A DNA stretch of 64,000 nucleotides, taken from the NCBI RefSeq assembly GCF_000971395.1, contig NZ_BBME01000011.1:124001-188000 (forward strand), read 5' to 3'. This document shows, in pieces, positions 61,901 to 64,000 of the stretch (its first letter is position 1; each line of letters begins with the position of its first letter). This DNA comes from Demequina iriomotensis. GTDB taxonomy: Bacteria > Actinomycetota > Actinomycetes > Actinomycetales > Demequinaceae. A model generated the notes under the pieces. That model was not told where the DNA came from and searched no databases. It was given only the letters and a program-made list of their open reading frames with translations. Made by a program: the position numbers and the translations under genes.

Positions 61901-62101
61901 ATGTCCAACGGAGCGGACGACCCGGTTGAGTACTGGTTCAACACCACCACAGGCAAGGTCGAGAAGGGCCGGCAGAGCTCGTGGGAGCACCTCATGGGCC
62001 CCTATCCGACCGCCGAGGAGGCGGCCGGCGCCCTCGAGATCGCGAAGCATCGGAGCGAGTCCTGGGACGACGATGACGACCGCTGGGGTGGCCGCTCCTA
62101 G
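61901..62101 (+). CDS. Small conserved actinobacterial protein (SPOR-like)
   Basis: A 66-residue acidic protein: VEYWFNTTTGKVEKGRQSSW, then HLMGPYPTAEEAAGALEIA and a DDDDDRWGGRS tail. The GPYPT-x-EEA pattern resembles small SPOR-like proteins that I recall next to map in actinobacteria. GGAGG lies eight bases before ATG 61901. Divergent from map. Function unknown. Confidence 0.72.
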   Translation: MSNGADDPVEYWFNTTTGKVEKGRQSSWEHLMGPYPTAEEAAGALEIAKHRSESWDDDDDRWGGRS

Positions 62102-62137
62102 CCTCCCGGCACAGGCGCAGGACGATGCGCGGCGACG

Positions 62138-62944
62138 TCAGCTGTCGAAGGTGTGCTCGGCGGCGGGGAAGGAGACGTCCTTGACCTCGCCCACATAGGC
62201 GGCCGCCGCATCGGTCATCGCCTTGCCGACCGTGCCGAACTGCTTCGAGAAGCGCGGGTGCCAGTCGCCGACGCCGGCCATGTCGAGCCACACGAGCACC
62301 TGGCCGTCGGTGTCCGGGCCCGCGCCGATGCCGATGGTGGGGATGTCGAGCGCCTCCGTCACGGCCTTGGCGGCCGGCGCGATGACCATCTCGAGGACCA
62401 CCGCGAAGGCGCCGGCCTCCTGCAGCGCCAGCGCATCGGCCACGAGCTCCTCGACGCCGTGCTCGCCGCGGCCCTGGATGCGGCGTCCGCCGAGCGCCGT
62501 CTCGGACTGCGGCGTGAAGCCCAGGTGGCCGCAGAACGGGATGCCCGCGTCGGTGACGGCCTTGACCTGGCGCGCGATCCGGCGCCCGCCCTCGAACTTG
62601 ATCGCGTGCGCCCCGGAGAGCTTGACCATGCGGATCGAGGACTCGACGGCCTGCTCGGGGGAGACCTCGTAGGAGCCGAACGGTAGGTCGGCGACCACGA
62701 AGGCGTGGTCGGCACCGCGCACGACGGCGCGCGCGAACGGGATCATCTCGTCGAGCGTGAGGGGGACGGTCGAGTCCATGCCGAGCATGTTGTCGCCGAG
62801 CGAGTCGCCCACCAGCAGGATGTCCGCGCCGCCGACGTCGAACGCTCGCGCGGTGGGGAAGTCGTAGGCGGTGAGCATGGCGATCTTCTCGCCTCGCTGC
62901 TTCATCTCCTTGAAGTGGTGGATCCGGACCTTCTTGCGAGTCAT
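62138..62944 (-). CDS. panB: 3-methyl-2-oxobutanoate hydroxymethyltransferase
   Basis: A 268-residue PanB, first step of pantothenate synthesis (transfer of hydroxymethyl from methylene-THF to ketoisovalerate). Typical stretches are KIAMLTAYDFPTARAFD, VGDSLGDNMLG, FEGGRRIARQVKAVTDAGIPFCGHLGFTPQS and TIGIGAGPDTDGQVLVWLDMAG. Metal Asp residues are in the DS and EGG regions. Starts at ATG 62944. Confidence 0.95.
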   Translation of the reverse strand: MTRKKVRIHHFKEMKQRGEKIAMLTAYDFPTARAFDVGGADILLVGDSLGDNMLGMDSTVPLTLDEMIPFARAVVRGADHAFVVADLPFGSYEVSPEQAVESSIRMVKLSGAHAIKFEGGRRIARQVKAVTDAGIPFCGHLGFTPQSETALGGRRIQGRGEHGVEELVADALALQEAGAFAVVLEMVIAPAAKAVTEALDIPTIGIGAGPDTDGQVLVWLDMAGVGDWHPRFSKQFGTVGKAMTDAAAAYVGEVKDVSFPAAEHTFDS

Positions 62945-63314
62945 GTGCCCACCTTCTCACGAGGCGAGACCCTGGTGGTCCTCGGGCGGGCGGCGCCGCG
63001 GGGGATGGTGTGCGCGCTGATCCGCTTGTTCAGCGTGAGCTGAATCGCGGGTCGGGACCACGATGCGGGTGGGCGTGCGCGCGGCGGCACAACGTGCGTG
63101 CTTCAGCGGAGAGTGAAGAACTCGGACGCGATGCGGACACCGACGGGCCGCGCGTCGACGGGGCGTGCGTCCGCGGATGCCCCATGGCGCGCAGGGGGCA
63201 AGCGAAAGCGACCGAGAACGCCCCATTTCGAGGGAGGGCGGGCGAGGGTCGCGGGCGAGGGAGGGCGGGCGAGGGGGCGGGGTGGCGAGGTGGGGCGGGG
63301 CGGCCGGGTGGCGG
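62945..63314. other. 370-bp intergenic region, panB-nadE
   Basis: No gene that I can support. It should hold the panB promoter (left) and the nadE 3' end region (right). Its right half is a G-rich tract (63229-63306) with a direct repeat. CAGCGTGAGCTG near 63032 is a small imperfect palindrome. Confidence 0.6.
63229..63275 (+). repeat. 20-bp direct repeat in a G-rich tract
   Basis: CGAGGGAGGGCGGGCGAGGG at 63229-63248 and again at 63256-63275 (period 27). Many GGG runs continue to 63306, so the strand could form G-quadruplexes. Confidence 0.65.
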
Positions 63315-64000
63315 CTACGCCTCGAGCTCGCGCCAGCGGCTCGTGATCGGCAGGCGACGGTCGCGGCCGAAGGCGAGCGCCGTGACCTTGGGGCCCGGCG
63401 GGTACTGGCGGCGCTTCCACTCGGCCCGGTCGACGAGCGCGAGCACGCGGTCGACCACGGCGGGGTCGAAGCCGCGCGCGAGCAGCTCCTCGCGGCCCTC
63501 GGCGTGCTCGACGTAGGCGTCGAGGACCTCGTCGAGCACCTCGTACGGGGGAAGCGAGTCCTGGTCCGTCTGTCCGGGGCGCAGCTCGGCGCTCGGCGGC
63601 TTGGTGATCGAGCTCTCCGGGATGGGCTCCACCTGGCCGCGCGCGGCCGCATAGGCGTTGCGCCAGCGCGCGAGCTGCCACACGCGCGTCTTGTCGAGGT
63701 CCTTGAGCGGTGCGAACCCTCCGATCGAGCCCGCGTCGTAGATGGTGGCGTACCCGGTGGCGAGCTCGCTCTTGTTCCCCGGCGCGATCACCAGGTGGCC
63801 TTCGCGGTTGGACAGCCCCATGAGGATGACGCCGCGCAGCCGCGCCTGAAGGTTCTCCTCGGCCACACCGGTGAGCGCCAGCTGGTCCTGGAACGCGTCG
63901 ACGAGCCGCCCGATGGGCTCGACCCGGTAGTCGGCACCCAGGCGCTTGGCCAGGTCCGCCGCATCGTCCTTCGAGTGCTCGGAGGAGAACTCGGACGGCA
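63315..64000 (-). CDS. nadE: Glutamine-hydrolysing NAD+ synthase, C-terminal part
   Basis: The C-terminal 228 residues; the N-terminal part, including any amidase domain, is beyond the right edge. Synthetase-domain motifs: VAEENLQARLRGVILMGLSN, APGNKSELATGYATIY, GGFAPLKDLDKTRVW, PPSAELRPGQTDQDSLPPYEVLD. It makes NAD+ from nicotinate adenine dinucleotide. Reading frame is open to base 64000 (the last visible residues include PSEFSSEHSKDDAADLAKRLG). Confidence 0.93.
   Translation of the reverse strand, partial: PSEFSSEHSKDDAADLAKRLGADYRVEPIGRLVDAFQDQLALTGVAEENLQARLRGVILMGLSNREGHLVIAPGNKSELATGYATIYDAGSIGGFAPLKDLDKTRVWQLARWRNAYAAARGQVEPIPESSITKPPSAELRPGQTDQDSLPPYEVLDEVLDAYVEHAEGREELLARGFDPAVVDRVLALVDRAEWKRRQYPPGPKVTALAFGRDRRLPITSRWRELEA

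Noticed and set aside
100-63969. GGACGATGCG as a mere Asp-Asp-Ala codon effect
   Set aside because: The motif also occurs as Ala-Ser-Ser codons on the other strand, uses rare GAT and GCA codons, and appears in gaps, a promoter spacer and a terminator.
2-64000. tRNA, rRNA, insertion sequences or phage genes
   Set aside because: I looked for T-loop-like GGTTCGA patterns, transposase DDE motifs and integrases and saw none.

Overview
This is a gene-dense chromosomal segment of very high G+C (about 72% by eye). Frequent GTG starts, ATGA start-stop overlaps, a polyphosphate-type glucokinase, an LCP protein, a sortase-like surface protein and an Excalibur-domain lipoprotein point to a Gram-positive actinobacterium, probably Micrococcales (Cellulomonas/Demequina-like; genus not provable from the window). 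I saw no tRNA, rRNA, insertion sequence, phage gene or CRISPR array.

Left part (1-32.99 kb): a carbohydrate-utilisation region. A GH1 glycosidase (cut by the window edge), a nucleoside-hydrolase-like protein and a GH78 alpha-L-rhamnosidase come first, then a MarR/MFS efflux pair. At 6.2-17.6 kb lies an unassigned catabolic system: an SDR / bicovalent-type FAD oxidase / VOC operon, a divergent SDR / tandem GlcG / PanE-like / flavodoxin-like operon, a sugar ABC transporter and a metallo-beta-lactamase-fold hydrolase. These four transcription units share a 17-bp palindrome, GTGAAAGTSACTTTCAC, next to their promoters, and no obvious regulator for it lies in the window. From 17.7 to 33 kb is a complete L-rhamnose regulon: fucO, rhaD, rhaI-rhaM-rhaEW-rhaB-lldD, the rhaT-P-Q-S transporter and a LacI regulator. 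Its four units each carry TGAAACGATTCA. GH78 would release rhamnose, RhaTPQS import it, RhaM/RhaI/RhaB/RhaD or RhaEW break it into DHAP and lactaldehyde, and FucO or RhaEW plus LldD process the lactaldehyde.

Middle (33-43 kb): an HtrA-like protease, an EamA exporter, two tandem paralogous lipoproteins, and a TetR regulator divergent from two GH3 glycosidases. The second GH3 protein is membrane-anchored and circularly permuted. A PAP2 phosphatase follows.

Right part (43-64 kb): mostly housekeeping and envelope genes. These include a small alarmone synthetase, patatin, a NarL-type two-component system, CPBP protease, sortase-type surface protein, LCP transferase, a DUF559/AbiEi-like protein (paralogue of the one at 16 kb), an MpaB-like protein, O-antigen ligase-like protein, peroxiredoxin/MarR/ADH, a secreted HNH nuclease, acyl-CoA ligase, PadR, GNAT, ppgK-map, panB and nadE (cut by the edge).

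The most unexpected signal is not a gene. The 10-mer GGACGATGCG or its complement occurs about 27 times by hand count, in both orientations, inside and between genes. One inverted pair forms a 17-bp terminator stem, which recalls DNA-uptake sequences of Neisseria and Pasteurellaceae.
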